From NCBI GenBank assembly GCA_963709995.1, contig CAVPYN010000010.1, forward strand, positions 92,257 through 156,256: a DNA stretch of 64,000 nt, written 5' to 3'. Shown here piece by piece: positions 26,158 to 37,003 of the stretch (position 1 is its first letter; every line of letters starts with the position of its first letter). Both the position numbers and the translations under genes were made by a program. This DNA is from JAUIIK01 sp963709995 (GTDB lineage Bacteria; Chloroflexota; Chloroflexia; Thermomicrobiales; CFX8). Under the pieces are notes generated by a model, which worked only from the letters and a program-made list of their open reading frames with translations, did not search any database and was not told the origin of the DNA.

Positions 26158-29100
26158 ATGGATCCAAAGCTATTCCGGTCGCTGGCCTGGCGGAACATCG
26201 GACCGCACCGCGGTGGACGCGTCGTGGCGGTGGCCGGACACCCGACTGAGAAGGGGACCTTCTACTTCGGGGCGTGGGCTGGCGGCGTCTGGAAGACGAC
26301 GAACGCCGGTTCGCACTGGCAGAATATCACCGACGGCTATTTCGACGACGTCGGCCATCGGCGCGATCGCTGTCTCGCAGTCCGATCCGAACGTCATCTA
26401 CGTCGGCACTGGCGAGGCGACGATTCGCGGCAACGTCAGCCACGGCGATGGCGTCTACAAGTCGACGGATGGCGGCAAGAGCTGGGTCGAACGTTGGACT
26501 GACGCGACACCCGCCATATCGGCGATGTCATCATCCATCCCAACGATCCCGATACCGTCTACGTCGCGGCACTCGGCCACGCCTGGGGCGACAAACGAAG
26601 AACGTGGCGTCTTTCGTTCGACGGATGGCGGCACGACCTGGGCAAAGATCCTCTACAAATCCGACCGCGCCGGCGCGGTCGATCTAGCGATCGATGCCAG
26701 CAACCCGCGCATTCTCTACGCCACGATCTTCCAGGTACAACGTCACCCGCACACGCTGGTCAGAGTGCTGGCGAGGATAGCGGCCTCTGGCGCTCGACTT
26801 CGACGGTGGCGACACCTGGGAAGAGATCATCTCGCAAGCCTGGAATGCAGCAGGAAGGCATGTACGGCAAGATCGGCGTCGCCGCTTCGCCCGCCAAACC
26901 GGGCCGAGTCTGGGCGATCGTCGAGCACGAGGATGGCGCGCTCTACCGCTCGGACGACTACGGCGACACCTGGACGAACTGAGCGACAAGGCGGTCTGCG
27001 GCGGTCGTCCCTGGTACTACATGCACATCGTACGCCGACCCGAGCGACGCCGACACCCTCTGGATTCTCAACGGCTCATGCTGGAAGTCGATCGACGGCG
27101 GCAAGAGCTTCACCGAGCGTGCCAACGCCCCACGGCGACAACCACGATCTCTGGATCGATCCCGAACGACTCGCAACCGGATGATCCAGGGCAATGATGG
27201 CGGCGCCTGCGTCACGTTCGATGGCGCGCGAAGACCTGGTCGACGATTCTGAACCAACCAACGGCGCAGTTCTATCACGTCGCCACCGACCACCGGACGC
27301 CCTACAACGTCTACGGCTCACAGCAGGACAACTGGGCGATGATGCTGCCGAGCATCGGCTTCGAGGGCGCGATCACCTGGAAAGATTATGTCGAGCCAGG
27401 TGGCGGCGAGTCCGGCTACATCGCGATCAGACCGGAGGAGCCGTACACCGTCTTCGGCGGCGGCATCGGCACCGGCGCGGGTGATGGTCGCTTGCTGGCC
27501 TGGAATCCGGAGCACCCGGCAGGCCCGCAACGTCACCGCCTGGCCGGAATCGGTCGGCTCCGGCGCGATCAACATGAAGTACCGCTTCCAGTGGACCTTC
27601 CCGATCGAAATGTCGCCGCACGATCCGAACGTCGTCTACGTCACCTCCCAGTACGTCCACAAGACGACGAACGACGGGCAAAGCTGGGAGATCATCAGTC
27701 CGGACCTGACCCGCAACGACCCAGACAAGCTACAGGTCCTCCGGTGGCGCCGATCACTGACGACAACAGCGGCGCCGAGATGTACTGCACGATCTTCGCC
27801 TTCCGCGAATGCGTCCATGTTCCAGGCGTTATGATGGCGGGTAGCGACGATGGGCTGATTCACATTCTCGAGGGATGGTGGCGCAGGACGTGGAGAATGT
27901 CACCCCGCCAGATCTTCCCGAGTGGTCGCTGGTCAGCGTCATCGACGTCTCGCCGCACGAGCGAGGGACCTGGTACGTCGCGACAACCGCCTACAAGCTA
28001 GACGACACCCGCCCTTATCTCTACAAGACGAACGACAACGGCGAGACCTGGACCAAGATCACGAATGGCATTCCGGACGGCGAGTTCACCCGCGTCATCC
28101 GCGAGGATCCCAACCGCCGGGGCCTGCTCTACGCCGGAACCGAAACCGGCATCTGGATCTCGTTCGACGACGGCGAAAACTGGCAGCGATTTGACTGGGA
28201 ACCGCTCGCCAGCGCTCACGAGACGCTTCCCGTGACGCCAATTCACGATCTGGTCATCAAGGACAAGGACCTCCTGGTGGCGACGCACGGACGCTCCTTC
28301 TGGATCCTCGACGATCTCTCGCCGCTGCATCAGATCGCGGACGAAACCGCCGCCGAGTCGATGAAGCTCCTCAAACCGAGAGACACGATCCGCTTCAAGC
28401 ACTACGGGCGCGCCTTCGGGATGACGCCGGACATCGTCAACTACAAGATGACCGGCCCGGTCACCGTCGCCTACAAACCCACCCGCAACGCTATGGACAG
28501 CTTCGATGAGAAGTTCCTCGACGCCGGTGAGAACCCGCCGCAGGGCGCGATCATCCACTACTGGCTTGCGGACGAACCGGGGGAGGGCGAGGAAATCACG
28601 GTCACGATCAAGGAGGCGAGCGGGAACGTGGTCCGGACGTTCTCCAGCAGTGACAAGAAGCCGCCAAAGGCCCCGGCGCAAGCAGGCGCAAACCGGCTCG
28701 TCTGGGACTTCCGCTACGACCCGCCGGCACAGATAGAACGCGATCGCGAGCCCGAGGGCATGGAAGCGATGATCGAGCAATGGTTCGGCCGGGTAATCCC
28801 GCCTGTCGCCGTACCGGGAACCTACAGCGTCACCCTGCGGCGTGGCGGTGACGAGCAGACCGTCGAGTTCGAGATTCTCCCTGATCCTCGTATTCCGGCA
28901 ACCCAGGAAGACCTCGTTGCCCAATTTGAGCTGAAGCTCCAGATCCGCGAGCGGATCAGCGAGCTCAACACCGCGGTCAACCGCATTCGCCGAGTGAAGA
29001 AGCAGGCTGGAACCTGGAAGGAGCGCGACGCCGAACAGTTTGGCGACGATGTCGCCACCCTCGTCGAAGGACTCGAGTCCATCGAGGACATGCTGGTGCA

Positions 29101-29337
29101 ACTCGATCCGGAAGCGCTGAAACCGGGCCCGGCCCGCCTGAGTGGCCGTTTCGGGGCGCTTGCGGTCATGGTCGACGAAGCCGATGCCCGACCGACCGAT
29201 CAGGATCGGCGAGGTCTACGACAAACTTGCCAACGACCTCCAACTCGAACTGAACCGGCTCGACGACATGCTGGCGGAAGACGTCGCCGCATTCAACCGG
29301 CGCGTGCAGGAATCCGGAGTTGACCCGGTGGCGTCAT
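26158..29337 (+). pseudogene. VPS10/BNR-repeat beta-propeller protein with many frameshifts
   Basis: The coding content spans all three frames: an intact start (MDPKLFRSLAWRNIGPHRGG after GAGGGAGA), BNR/sortilin-type repeats (VWKTTNAGSHWQNIT, VYKSTDGGKSWVERW, VFRSTDGGTTWAKILYKS, VHKTTNDGQSWEI, LYKTNDNGETWTKI) and a C-terminal helical domain (27875-29323, then one more shift before TAG). At least ten apparent one-base shifts lie between about 26345 and 27900, and one near 29190. Intact relatives are about 1000-residue 'glycosyl hydrolase'/sortilin-like propellers of uncertain function. Codon positions remain good, so damage is either very recent or due to locally poor sequence. Confidence 0.75.
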
Positions 29338-29370
29338 AGCCGCGAAGCAGTGAAGTCAGTACCCTTATAG

Positions 29371-29402
29371 GTGGGCTGGATGGTTTGTTCCATCCAGCCC
29401 AC
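29371..29402. terminator. 13-bp perfect hairpin
   Basis: GTGGGCTGGATGG (29371-29383) and CCATCCAGCCCAC (29390-29402) form a perfect 13-bp stem with a TTTGTT loop between the propeller gene and the antiporter. It lacks a T-run but is strong enough to arrest transcription. It also argues that the antiporter start lies downstream of 29402. Confidence 0.6.
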
Positions 29403-29447
29403 TCGAACGTCCGGCCCACAATCGGCTTCCTGATCGGATTCCTTTTC

Positions 29448-31421
29448 TTGAGTAGTGAAGAGATCACTGTCGGAATTGCGATGATCCTCGGATTGGGGAT
29501 GATCGCTCAATGGTCGGCGCTCCGGCTCCAGATCCCGTCGATTCTGCTGCTGCTTGCAGCCGGTATTGTCGCCGGTCCAGTCCTCGGAGTTCTCGATCCC
29601 AACGAGATGTTTGGCAGTCTTCTCTTCCCACTTGTCTCGATCTCCGTTGCTCTGATTCTTTATGAGGGCGGACTCGATCTCAACATCCGCGAGCTCCGCG
29701 CGATCGGTCCAGCTCTGCTTCGGATCATCATCCTTGGATCGGCCGTCACCTGGATCATCACGACGCTTGCCGCCCGGTACATTCTGGGCCTGAATTACGA
29801 AGTGGCGATTCTTCTCGGAGCGATTCTGATCGTTTCCGGACCAACCGTTGTGATCCCGATGCTTCTCCATATCCGCCCGGCGCGAAGGGTCAGTTCTCTT
29901 CTGAAATGGGAAGGGATCTTTATCGACCCTGTCGGCGCGATCCTGGCGGTGATCGTCGTCCAAGCAATCCTCAGCGGCGATCTGGGCGATGGCGGATTCC
30001 AATGGTCATCGGTAATCGGAGTCATAGAAACCTTCCTTATTGGCGGGATCATCGGCATCGCCGCGGGCTTCGCTGTTACCTATACACTCAAGAACTACTT
30101 GCTACCGGACCTCTATCAGAACATGCTCTCGCTCGCGGTCGTCGTAGGGATCTTTGCTGCCTCGAACATTGTCCGGGCAGAATCCGGACTCTTCGCCGTG
30201 ACCTTGATGGGCCTTGTCCTTGCGAACCAGCCCTATGTTTCGATGCGCAGGATCGTCGATTTCAAGGAGAATTTGCGGGTCGTCATCATCTCGGGACTCT
30301 TCATCATTCTCGCTGCGCGTCTCGAACCGGATGAAATCAGATCGGTGCTGAACTGGACGAGCCTGGCTTTCCTGCTTGTGCTGATCCTGATCGCCCGTCC
30401 AATCGCGACCCTACTTTCGACGGCAGGAAGCCCGCTGACATGGCGAGACCGCGCGTTCATCTCATGGATGGCCCCACGCGGTATCGTGGCCGCCGCGGTC
30501 GCGTCAATATTCGGCATCGAGCTTGCCGAGTCCAATATCGAAGACGCCTCTTTGCTCACACCTTATGTCTTTCTGGTGATCATCGGGACCGTGCTGGTGT
30601 ACGGGCTCAGCGCGCCCAGCCTTGCGAAACGGTTGGGCATCTCCAGCAGCGGACCTAGCGGTGTCCTCATCCTGGGCGCTCACCCGCTCGCCCAGGAACT
30701 GGGGCTCAACCTGATGGAAGAGGGATTCCCGGCACTCTTGATCGATTCGAATCGAACGAACATCCAGGGCGCGCGGCTTGCAGGCCTGCGCACTCACTAC
30801 GGCAATGTCCTCTCTGACGATACGATTGAGGATCTTGATCTGTCCGGTATTGGCACCTTCGTTGCGATGACGCCGAATGACGAAGTCAACGCCCTCGCCG
30901 TCGTCCGGATGAGCGGGATCTTCGATGAGCGTAACGTCTTCCAGGTCGCTCCGGACGATGTTGGGCGGGGGCCCGGCCTGCCGTCCAGCCCGGCGCGACA
31001 CCTGCGCGGCAGAATCCTGGGCAGCCACGAGACCCCACTGCGCGAGATCAACCGGCGGCTTCGGGGAGGAGCGTCACTTAAGCGAACCGTGCTAACTGAT
31101 CGATACACCTATGACGATTTTCGGGGCCAGTACAAATCGGCCTTGCCTCTCTTCGTAATCACCCGCAACCACGCCTTACGACCAATCAGCACCGACCAGA
31201 ATCGGACGTTCGTGCCCGGCGACAAGCTGCTCAGCCTGGTAAACGACGACAAGGTCGTCCGCACCGCCGTTCAGGTTTCACCAGACCGCGTGCTCACCAC
31301 GGAAGAGATGGAGGCCGCGGGACTTATCTCTTCGTTTTGCGAGTGGCAGGCGGATGTGTCGTCGGGTCGAGCGCCACGCCGCCGGGAGTCCGCACGCGCA
31401 TCGACCGTCGCCGAGGATTAG
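29448..31421 (+). CDS. Cation/proton antiporter (CPA1/NhaP type) with TrkA-like regulatory domain
   Basis: This protein of about 657 residues has roughly 12-13 membrane helices in the first 400 residues, with family blocks ALRLQIPSILLLLAAGIVAGP, ALILYEGGLDLNIRELR, LIVSGPTVVIPML and WMAPRGIVAAAVASIF. A cytosolic part follows with a degenerate Rossmann motif (GVLILGAHPLAQELGLNL) like TrkA-N, and a TrkA-C-like region. It probably exchanges Na+ or K+ for protons. TTG 29448 is chosen because it gives the usual few residues before helix 1; the longer frame begins inside the upstream hairpin. The next gene starts 3 bp after its stop. Confidence 0.85.
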   Translation: MSSEEITVGIAMILGLGMIAQWSALRLQIPSILLLLAAGIVAGPVLGVLDPNEMFGSLLFPLVSISVALILYEGGLDLNIRELRAIGPALLRIIILGSAVTWIITTLAARYILGLNYEVAILLGAILIVSGPTVVIPMLLHIRPARRVSSLLKWEGIFIDPVGAILAVIVVQAILSGDLGDGGFQWSSVIGVIETFLIGGIIGIAAGFAVTYTLKNYLLPDLYQNMLSLAVVVGIFAASNIVRAESGLFAVTLMGLVLANQPYVSMRRIVDFKENLRVVIISGLFIILAARLEPDEIRSVLNWTSLAFLLVLILIARPIATLLSTAGSPLTWRDRAFISWMAPRGIVAAAVASIFGIELAESNIEDASLLTPYVFLVIIGTVLVYGLSAPSLAKRLGISSSGPSGVLILGAHPLAQELGLNLMEEGFPALLIDSNRTNIQGARLAGLRTHYGNVLSDDTIEDLDLSGIGTFVAMTPNDEVNALAVVRMSGIFDERNVFQVAPDDVGRGPGLPSSPARHLRGRILGSHETPLREINRRLRGGASLKRTVLTDRYTYDDFRGQYKSALPLFVITRNHALRPISTDQNRTFVPGDKLLSLVNDDKVVRTAVQVSPDRVLTTEEMEAAGLISSFCEWQADVSSGRAPRRRESARASTVAED

Positions 31422-31424
31422 GAT

Positions 31425-32420
31425 ATGAATCTCAACAACCTCCCACGGGTCCGGCTCGGAACGTTGCCCACGCCACTGCATCTACTACCAAACCTGACTC
31501 TCCATCTGGGCGGTCCGAGAATCTACATCAAACGCGACGATCTGACTGGCCTGGCATTCGGTGGCAACAAGACCCGGATGCTCGAGTACTTGGTTGGCGA
31601 CGCCATCGACCAGTCCGCGACGCATCTGATCACCGAGGGCGGCCCGCAGTCGAATCACGTTCGCCAGACACTCGCGGCGGCCAGGCTTTACAAGCTGGAT
31701 GTCGTAATCGTGCAAAACCCGATCGACCCGGAACCTGTGGTCCAGGGCAACTTCCTGCTCGACCGGCTGCTCGATATTCGTTTCGAACAGGTTGAGTCTG
31801 AACATCAACGAGCGGCGAAGATGCGCGAAATCGCCAAGGATTTGGAGAGCCAGGGCGCGCGGCCGTACGTCATCCCTGGCGGTGGCTCGAACGAAATCGG
31901 AGCGCCCGGCTACGTCGCGGCGATGCTGGAGATCAATCGACAGATCTGGGAACAGGGTGTCGATCCGCGTTCTCTTTACTTCGCATCCGGGGGCGGGGGC
32001 ACCCAAGCGGGCATTGCGCTTGGAGCGGCGCTCTTCAACAGCCCATTCCAGGTCGTCGGAATCGCGATTGAGGACGACGGCCAGACGATCGCCGGCCGTG
32101 CCTGGACGATCATCGAGCGAACAGCCGAGCGCCTCGGGACGGTCCTTCCACTCAGCCGGCAGGAACTGATCTGTCGCGACGGCTATGTTGGCCCCGGCTA
32201 CGCAATTCCAACCGCGGAGTGTCTGGACGCGATCAAGCTACTCGCCACGACCGAGGGGATCTTCCTCGAGCCGATCTATACCGCGAAGGCCTTCGCCGGG
32301 ATGATCGCGGCGATCGAACGCGGGGACTATTCTAGCGACGACGAGATCATCTTTCTTCACACTGGAGGCACGCCGGTGCTGTTCGCGCTGGTTGATCAAC
32401 TGGAGCGAATTGTTAACTGA
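31425..32420 (+). CDS. D-cysteine desulfhydrase / ACC deaminase family PLP enzyme
   Basis: This 331-residue fold-type II PLP enzyme carries IYIKRDDLTGLAFGGNKTRMLEYL, where the Lys after GGN binds PLP, GPQSNHVRQTLAAARLY, VIPGGGSNEIGAPGYVAA and SGGGGTQAGIALGA, ending with IFLHTGGTPVLFA. This matches D-cysteine desulfhydrase and 1-aminocyclopropane-1-carboxylate deaminase relatives, which degrade D-cysteine or related amino acids to oxo-acid and ammonia. Its place just before the hydantoinase genes suggests a shared role in amino-acid or cyclic-amide degradation. Confidence 0.87.
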   Translation: MNLNNLPRVRLGTLPTPLHLLPNLTLHLGGPRIYIKRDDLTGLAFGGNKTRMLEYLVGDAIDQSATHLITEGGPQSNHVRQTLAAARLYKLDVVIVQNPIDPEPVVQGNFLLDRLLDIRFEQVESEHQRAAKMREIAKDLESQGARPYVIPGGGSNEIGAPGYVAAMLEINRQIWEQGVDPRSLYFASGGGGTQAGIALGAALFNSPFQVVGIAIEDDGQTIAGRAWTIIERTAERLGTVLPLSRQELICRDGYVGPGYAIPTAECLDAIKLLATTEGIFLEPIYTAKAFAGMIAAIERGDYSSDDEIIFLHTGGTPVLFALVDQLERIVN

Positions 32421-32504
32421 CCGGCCAGGACCCGGCACCGAACCATTCACGCCAGTTCGTTCTAGACTCCTCTCAGCTAACGGAAGAGGGAGATAGACAC
32501 CGCC

Positions 32505-34598
32505 ATGGGTCGAACGATTCGCGTAGGGATCGATATTGGGGGCACCTTCACGGACTTCATCGCCGTGGACGACGAATCGCGTGAAATCTATACTGCGAAA
32601 ATCCTGACAACGCCTTCCGATCCAACGGTCGCAGTGTTGCGCGGCATCGAGACCCTCCTCAACGCGCATGAAATCGACCCGGGCAGTGTCGGTTCCCTGA
32701 TCCACGCGACAACCTTAATCACCAACACGCTGATCGAACGAAAGGGCGCGCGGGTAGCGCTCCTGACCACGAAAGGGTTCCCGGACCTGATCGAGATCGG
32801 GCGTGAGGTGCGCTACGACCTGTACGACATCTTCCTGAAGATGCCGCCGCCGCTGGTCCCGCGTGAACTGCGCTTCGAGATTCCCGAGCGCACACTCCAT
32901 ACGGGCGAGGTGCTAGTCAAGCCGGATGAACAGACTACTCTCACGATTGCATCCAAACTCCGGGATCGCAAGGTTGAAAGCATAGCGATCTGCCTGCTTC
33001 ACAGCTACGTCAACCCGGACAACGAACAGCGAGTCGCGAACCTGCTCCGAGATGCCGTGCCGGAAATCCCGGTCAGCTCCTCCGCCGAAGTTGCAGGCGA
33101 GATTCGCGAATATGAACGCTTCAGCACGACGGCCGCGAACGCCTACGTCAAGCCCATCGCGTCGAGATATCTCGAAGATATGGGAGCCAAGCTAGCGGGC
33201 GCGGGCATCGACGCTCCGCTCCAAATCATGCTCTCGAATGGCGGCACGACGTCAACCGAGGAAGCTTCCAGGCTGCCAGTCCGGCTCATCGAATCAGGTC
33301 CGGCCGCAGGCGCGCTGATCGCCGCCCACTACGCCCGCCAACTGGGGGAGCCGCTCGTGCTGGCATTTGACATGGGCGGAACCACCGCCAAGCTCTGCGC
33401 AATCGATGACGGTAGTCCGGCAATTGGTAGCGGGCTCGAAGTCTCTCGCATCCATCGCTTCAAACGCGGCAGCGGTCTTCCGATCCGCGCTCCATCTGTC
33501 GAACTGATCGAGATCGGCGCTGGAGGCGGGTCAATCGCCCGCATCGACGAACTGGGCCTGCTCAGCGTTGGTCCGGACAGCGCCGGAGCGGATCCCGGTC
33601 CGGCCTGCTATGGACTTGGAGGCAGTCTCCCAACCGTGACTGACGCGGACCTCCTCCTCGGATATTTAAACCCCGACTACTTCCTCGGCGGCAAGATGCA
33701 ACTCTTTCACCAGGCATCGCGGGCGGCGATCGACGATCATCTCGTTTCGCGCCTCGGCATGGACACCGTGAGCGTTGCGGCCGGGATTTGCGATGTCGTC
33801 AACGAGAACATGGCGACCGCTGCTGGCGTCTACATCGCCGAACGGGGGCAGGATCCGCGCCAGTTCGTGATGGTTGCAACCGGCGGAGCGGGACCGGTCC
33901 ACGCCATCGAAGTTGCGCAGAAGCTCGGTATCAGCAAGGTGATCGTGCCGCCCTCTGCCGGAGTCGCTTCGGCAGGCGGACTCCTCGTCGCCCCGCCGCG
34001 GATGGATTTCGCGCGTTCGCTTCTGACGACGAGCGAAGATCTGGACTGGCGGGTCGTGGACATCCTGTTCGCGGAAATGGAAGCGGAAGCCACCGAAACG
34101 CTCCGGCGCATCGGGATTCCGGCGACCGATACGACGATCGAACGAAGCGTTGACGCACGTTACGTCAATCAAGGGCATGAATTTCCGGTTCCACTCCCGG
34201 CTTGTATCACCGTGGATAACGCCGGGGAACTGCTTCGGAATGCATTTGAAGCCGTGTACGAGCGACTCTTTGGCCGGACCGTGCCAGGCGTCCCAATTGA
34301 GTGTGTCACCTGGCGCACAACGGTCCGGGGACCGGATGGCGATCTCCCGCAACCGGCAATTCCCGCAAGCAGCAAGACCGTCCCGAACCACTACCGGCCA
34401 GTCCACTTCCGATCCGCCGCGACTGCCGTCCAGACTCCGGTGTATCTCCGGGGCGATCTAGCGCCGGGCACCACCATCGCAGGACCGGCAATTGTCGAAG
34501 AAGCGCAGTCGACTCTCGTCGTCGGTCCCGTGGATCGTTTCAGCTGCATTTCTGGAGGAATCATCATCGTGGATCTCAACAAAGGGGAGATTTCGTGA
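32505..34598 (+). CDS. hyuA: Hydantoinase/oxoprolinase A-type subunit, copy 1
   Basis: This 697-residue ATP-dependent ring-opening subunit (HyuA/OplA-like) starts with the ASKHA phosphate-binding block GIDIGGTFTDFIAVDD. It contains LIHATTLITNTLIERKGARV, the central LAFDMGGTTAKLC, IGAGGGSIARID with GPDSAGADPGPACYGLGG, and ATGGAGPVHAIEVAQKLG. The family hydrolyses 5-oxoproline, hydantoins or N-methylhydantoin, coupled to ATP and with a B subunit. GTG of the B gene overlaps this stop (GTGA, 34595-34598). AGAGGGAGA precedes ATG 32505. Confidence 0.92.
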   Translation: MGRTIRVGIDIGGTFTDFIAVDDESREIYTAKILTTPSDPTVAVLRGIETLLNAHEIDPGSVGSLIHATTLITNTLIERKGARVALLTTKGFPDLIEIGREVRYDLYDIFLKMPPPLVPRELRFEIPERTLHTGEVLVKPDEQTTLTIASKLRDRKVESIAICLLHSYVNPDNEQRVANLLRDAVPEIPVSSSAEVAGEIREYERFSTTAANAYVKPIASRYLEDMGAKLAGAGIDAPLQIMLSNGGTTSTEEASRLPVRLIESGPAAGALIAAHYARQLGEPLVLAFDMGGTTAKLCAIDDGSPAIGSGLEVSRIHRFKRGSGLPIRAPSVELIEIGAGGGSIARIDELGLLSVGPDSAGADPGPACYGLGGSLPTVTDADLLLGYLNPDYFLGGKMQLFHQASRAAIDDHLVSRLGMDTVSVAAGICDVVNENMATAAGVYIAERGQDPRQFVMVATGGAGPVHAIEVAQKLGISKVIVPPSAGVASAGGLLVAPPRMDFARSLLTTSEDLDWRVVDILFAEMEAEATETLRRIGIPATDTTIERSVDARYVNQGHEFPVPLPACITVDNAGELLRNAFEAVYERLFGRTVPGVPIECVTWRTTVRGPDGDLPQPAIPASSKTVPNHYRPVHFRSAATAVQTPVYLRGDLAPGTTIAGPAIVEEAQSTLVVGPVDRFSCISGGIIIVDLNKGEIS

Positions 34599-36160
34599 AG
34601 AACTACGACCCTATCACCTTGCGAATCCTCTGGAACAGGCTGATCGCGAACGTCGACGAGGCGGCGGTCACCCTGCGACGGACCTCATTCTCAACGTTGG
34701 TCCGTGAAAGCAATGACTTCGCCTGCGTGCTCCTCGACCGCGAGGGGCGCTCTCTGGTGCAGAACAGCGCTGCGATCCCATCGTTTATCGGGACCCTTCC
34801 GATCACCGTGCGCCACTTTCTCAACCGTTTTCCCCCGTCGACGCTTGAACCCGGCGACATCCTGACAACGAATGATCCCTGGCTGGCAACCGGGCACCTC
34901 CCCGACCTGACGCTCGCAATGCCAATCTTCCGCAATGGAGAAATCGTCGCCGTGGCTGCGAGCGTCGCTCATCTACCCGACATTGGTGGGCGGATACGAA
35001 GCGCCGACGCTCGCACGATCTTCGAGGAAGGGCTACAGATCCCTCCGGTGAAACTCTTCTCGCGAGGAGACCCGAACGAACAGCTGTTCAGCCTCATCCG
35101 CCAGAACACGAGAGTGCCCGATCAGGTCGTGGGCGACATCATGGCTCAGGTCGCCGCGAACGAACTCGCCACGCGCCGGCTCCAGGAGCTAATGGACGAT
35201 CTCGATGACGATTTGTCCGATCTCGCGGCAACGATTCACCAGCAGTCGGAGGCCGCCATGCGAGAGAAGATTAGAGGGATCCCGGACGGCAACTACCACG
35301 CATGCGTGAGCCCTGATGGGCTCGAACAGCGCCTGCGTATTCAGTTGGCGATTGAGGTCGCGGGGGATGCAATCACCTGTGACTACACCGGCACGTCTGA
35401 CCAGGTAGACATTGCGTTGAACTCGGTCGCCAACTACACGTTCGCCTACACGGCTTACCCGCTGAAATGCCTGACAAGTCCAGAGATTCCAAACAACGAA
35501 GGATCATTTGCGCCAATCACAGTGATTGCGCCCGAAGGCTCAATCCTGAACCCACGCTACCCGGCACCAGTCGGAGGAAGGGCGATGATCGGGCATTTCC
35601 TGAGCGCCGTCGTGTTCGAGGCGCTGGCGCCCGTCATCCCGGGCGCCAGCCAGGCACCAAGTGGCTCTCCACTGTGGTGCCTCAATCTAGCCGGCGAGCA
35701 TCGCCAGCGCCAGTTCGCCGTAGCCTACTTCCTGAACGGCGGGCAGGGCGCATCCAGCCAGCAAGACGGCATCGCCTGCCTAAGCTTTCCAAGCAACGTC
35801 TCGAACACACCGGTTGAGGTCATGGAGACGCTCGCACCGGTTCGAATTGAAAGCAAACTCCTACGCAGCGGATCCGGTGGCGATGGTGAACGTCGTGGTG
35901 GTGACGGGCAGGAGTTGACGATTCGCTCGGTTTCATCACAGGCAATGACCGCTGCATTCCTGGCTGATCGGCTCCGCGAGCCTCCCGCCGGTATTCTGGG
36001 CGGCGCGCCCGGTTCGACCGGACGAGTAGAGTTGAATGGCATGGAGATCAACCCGAAACGCCAGCACCAGCTTCAGCCCGATGACGTGTTGACGCTCTCG
36101 ACGCCGGGCGGCGGCGGATTCGGCCGGAGAACCAGCGACAATAGTTCCGAACAGTTCTAG
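34595..36160 (+). CDS. hyuB: Hydantoinase/oxoprolinase B-type subunit, copy 1
   Basis: This 521-residue partner of the A subunit begins YDPITLRILWNRLIANVDEA, with GDILTTNDPWLATGHLPDLT, GMRIREGLR-equivalent EAAMREKIRGIPDGNYHACV, ITCDYTGTSDQVDIALNSVAN, VGGRAMIGHFLSA, GGDGERRGGDGQE and the C-terminal TLSTPGGGGFG. Start GTG 34595 overlaps the A-subunit stop; the longer frame to 34301 is antisense-free noise. HyuB contributes to substrate hydrolysis with HyuA. Confidence 0.92.
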   Translation: MKNYDPITLRILWNRLIANVDEAAVTLRRTSFSTLVRESNDFACVLLDREGRSLVQNSAAIPSFIGTLPITVRHFLNRFPPSTLEPGDILTTNDPWLATGHLPDLTLAMPIFRNGEIVAVAASVAHLPDIGGRIRSADARTIFEEGLQIPPVKLFSRGDPNEQLFSLIRQNTRVPDQVVGDIMAQVAANELATRRLQELMDDLDDDLSDLAATIHQQSEAAMREKIRGIPDGNYHACVSPDGLEQRLRIQLAIEVAGDAITCDYTGTSDQVDIALNSVANYTFAYTAYPLKCLTSPEIPNNEGSFAPITVIAPEGSILNPRYPAPVGGRAMIGHFLSAVVFEALAPVIPGASQAPSGSPLWCLNLAGEHRQRQFAVAYFLNGGQGASSQQDGIACLSFPSNVSNTPVEVMETLAPVRIESKLLRSGSGGDGERRGGDGQELTIRSVSSQAMTAAFLADRLREPPAGILGGAPGSTGRVELNGMEINPKRQHQLQPDDVLTLSTPGGGGFGRRTSDNSSEQF

Positions 36161-36256
36161 TATTGCGCCGAGATGTCATACCGGTTGCGGATTGCCCATT
36201 CGCCGAGCGTCGTGCTACGACTTCGGCTGCCGGGCAATCAGTTACGAGGAGGTACC

Positions 36257-36997
36257 GTGGACCGCTTTCAATACTTCGACATCAGCTTGCGCCATCACAC
36301 CCTGTGCAATCCGACGAGCATCGCGAAGGTCGACCAACTGATTGACCTCCTGAACATCCCACCAGACGGCACCATCCTCGACATCGCCTGCGGCAAGGCA
36401 GAGTTCCTGGTTCGCGCCGTCGAGCGGTACAAATGCAGGGCCATCGGGGTAGATCTTTCTCCCTTTGCATTGCGCGACGCGCGGGAGCGTGTCGCGAGCC
36501 GCATTCCCAGAGCCGATGTACGGCTCCATGAGATCGATGCCGCAGCCTATGATGGCCCGTACGCGTCTTTTGACGTCGTTGCCTGTCTCGGAGCAAGCTG
36601 GATCTGGCAGGGCCACGTTGGCACGCTACGCGCGTTGGCACGCTGGGCAAGACCCGGAGGCTACGTTCTGGTAGGCGAGCCCTACTGGAAGAAAGAGCCT
36701 GATCCCGAGTATCTTGAAATCGACGGCACGAAGAAGGACACGTACTCGACGCACCTGGGAAACATCGAAGCTGGCATCTCGATCGGCCTCTCACCGGTCT
36801 ACGCCACCACGAGCAACCAAGACGAATGGGACCACTACGAGACACCCCAGTGGTACAGCGTTGAGCGCTGGGCGAGGGAGCATCCAGACGACCCGCATCG
36901 TTCCGAGATCGTCGAGACGAACGACCTCTATCGGGATGTCTACCTGCGCTGGGGACGCGATACATTGGGCTGGGCGCTGTACCTTTTCAGAAAGTAA
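36257..36997 (+). CDS. SAM-dependent methyltransferase within hydantoinase run
   Basis: This 246-residue class I methyltransferase sits between the two A/B pairs. The SAM motif is ILDIACGKAEFLVRAVERY, with CRAIGVDLSPFALRDARERV, FDVVACLGASWIWQGHVG and GYVLVGEPYWKKEPDPEY. GTG 36257 is the start because GAGGAGGT lies 5 nt upstream and the resulting N-terminus (RFQYFDISLRHHTLCNPTS) is family-like. It ends 6 bp before the second A subunit. It may methylate a substrate or product of the pathway, or be a passenger; the sequence does not say. Confidence 0.82.
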   Translation: MDRFQYFDISLRHHTLCNPTSIAKVDQLIDLLNIPPDGTILDIACGKAEFLVRAVERYKCRAIGVDLSPFALRDARERVASRIPRADVRLHEIDAAAYDGPYASFDVVACLGASWIWQGHVGTLRALARWARPGGYVLVGEPYWKKEPDPEYLEIDGTKKDTYSTHLGNIEAGISIGLSPVYATTSNQDEWDHYETPQWYSVERWAREHPDDPHRSEIVETNDLYRDVYLRWGRDTLGWALYLFRK

Positions 36998-37003
36998 CGT
37001 TCA

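Noticed and set aside
27998..29101. 367-residue minus-strand open frame
   Set aside because: Antisense to the propeller gene's intact C-terminal part, Val/Asp/Arg-rich with no motif; a shadow.
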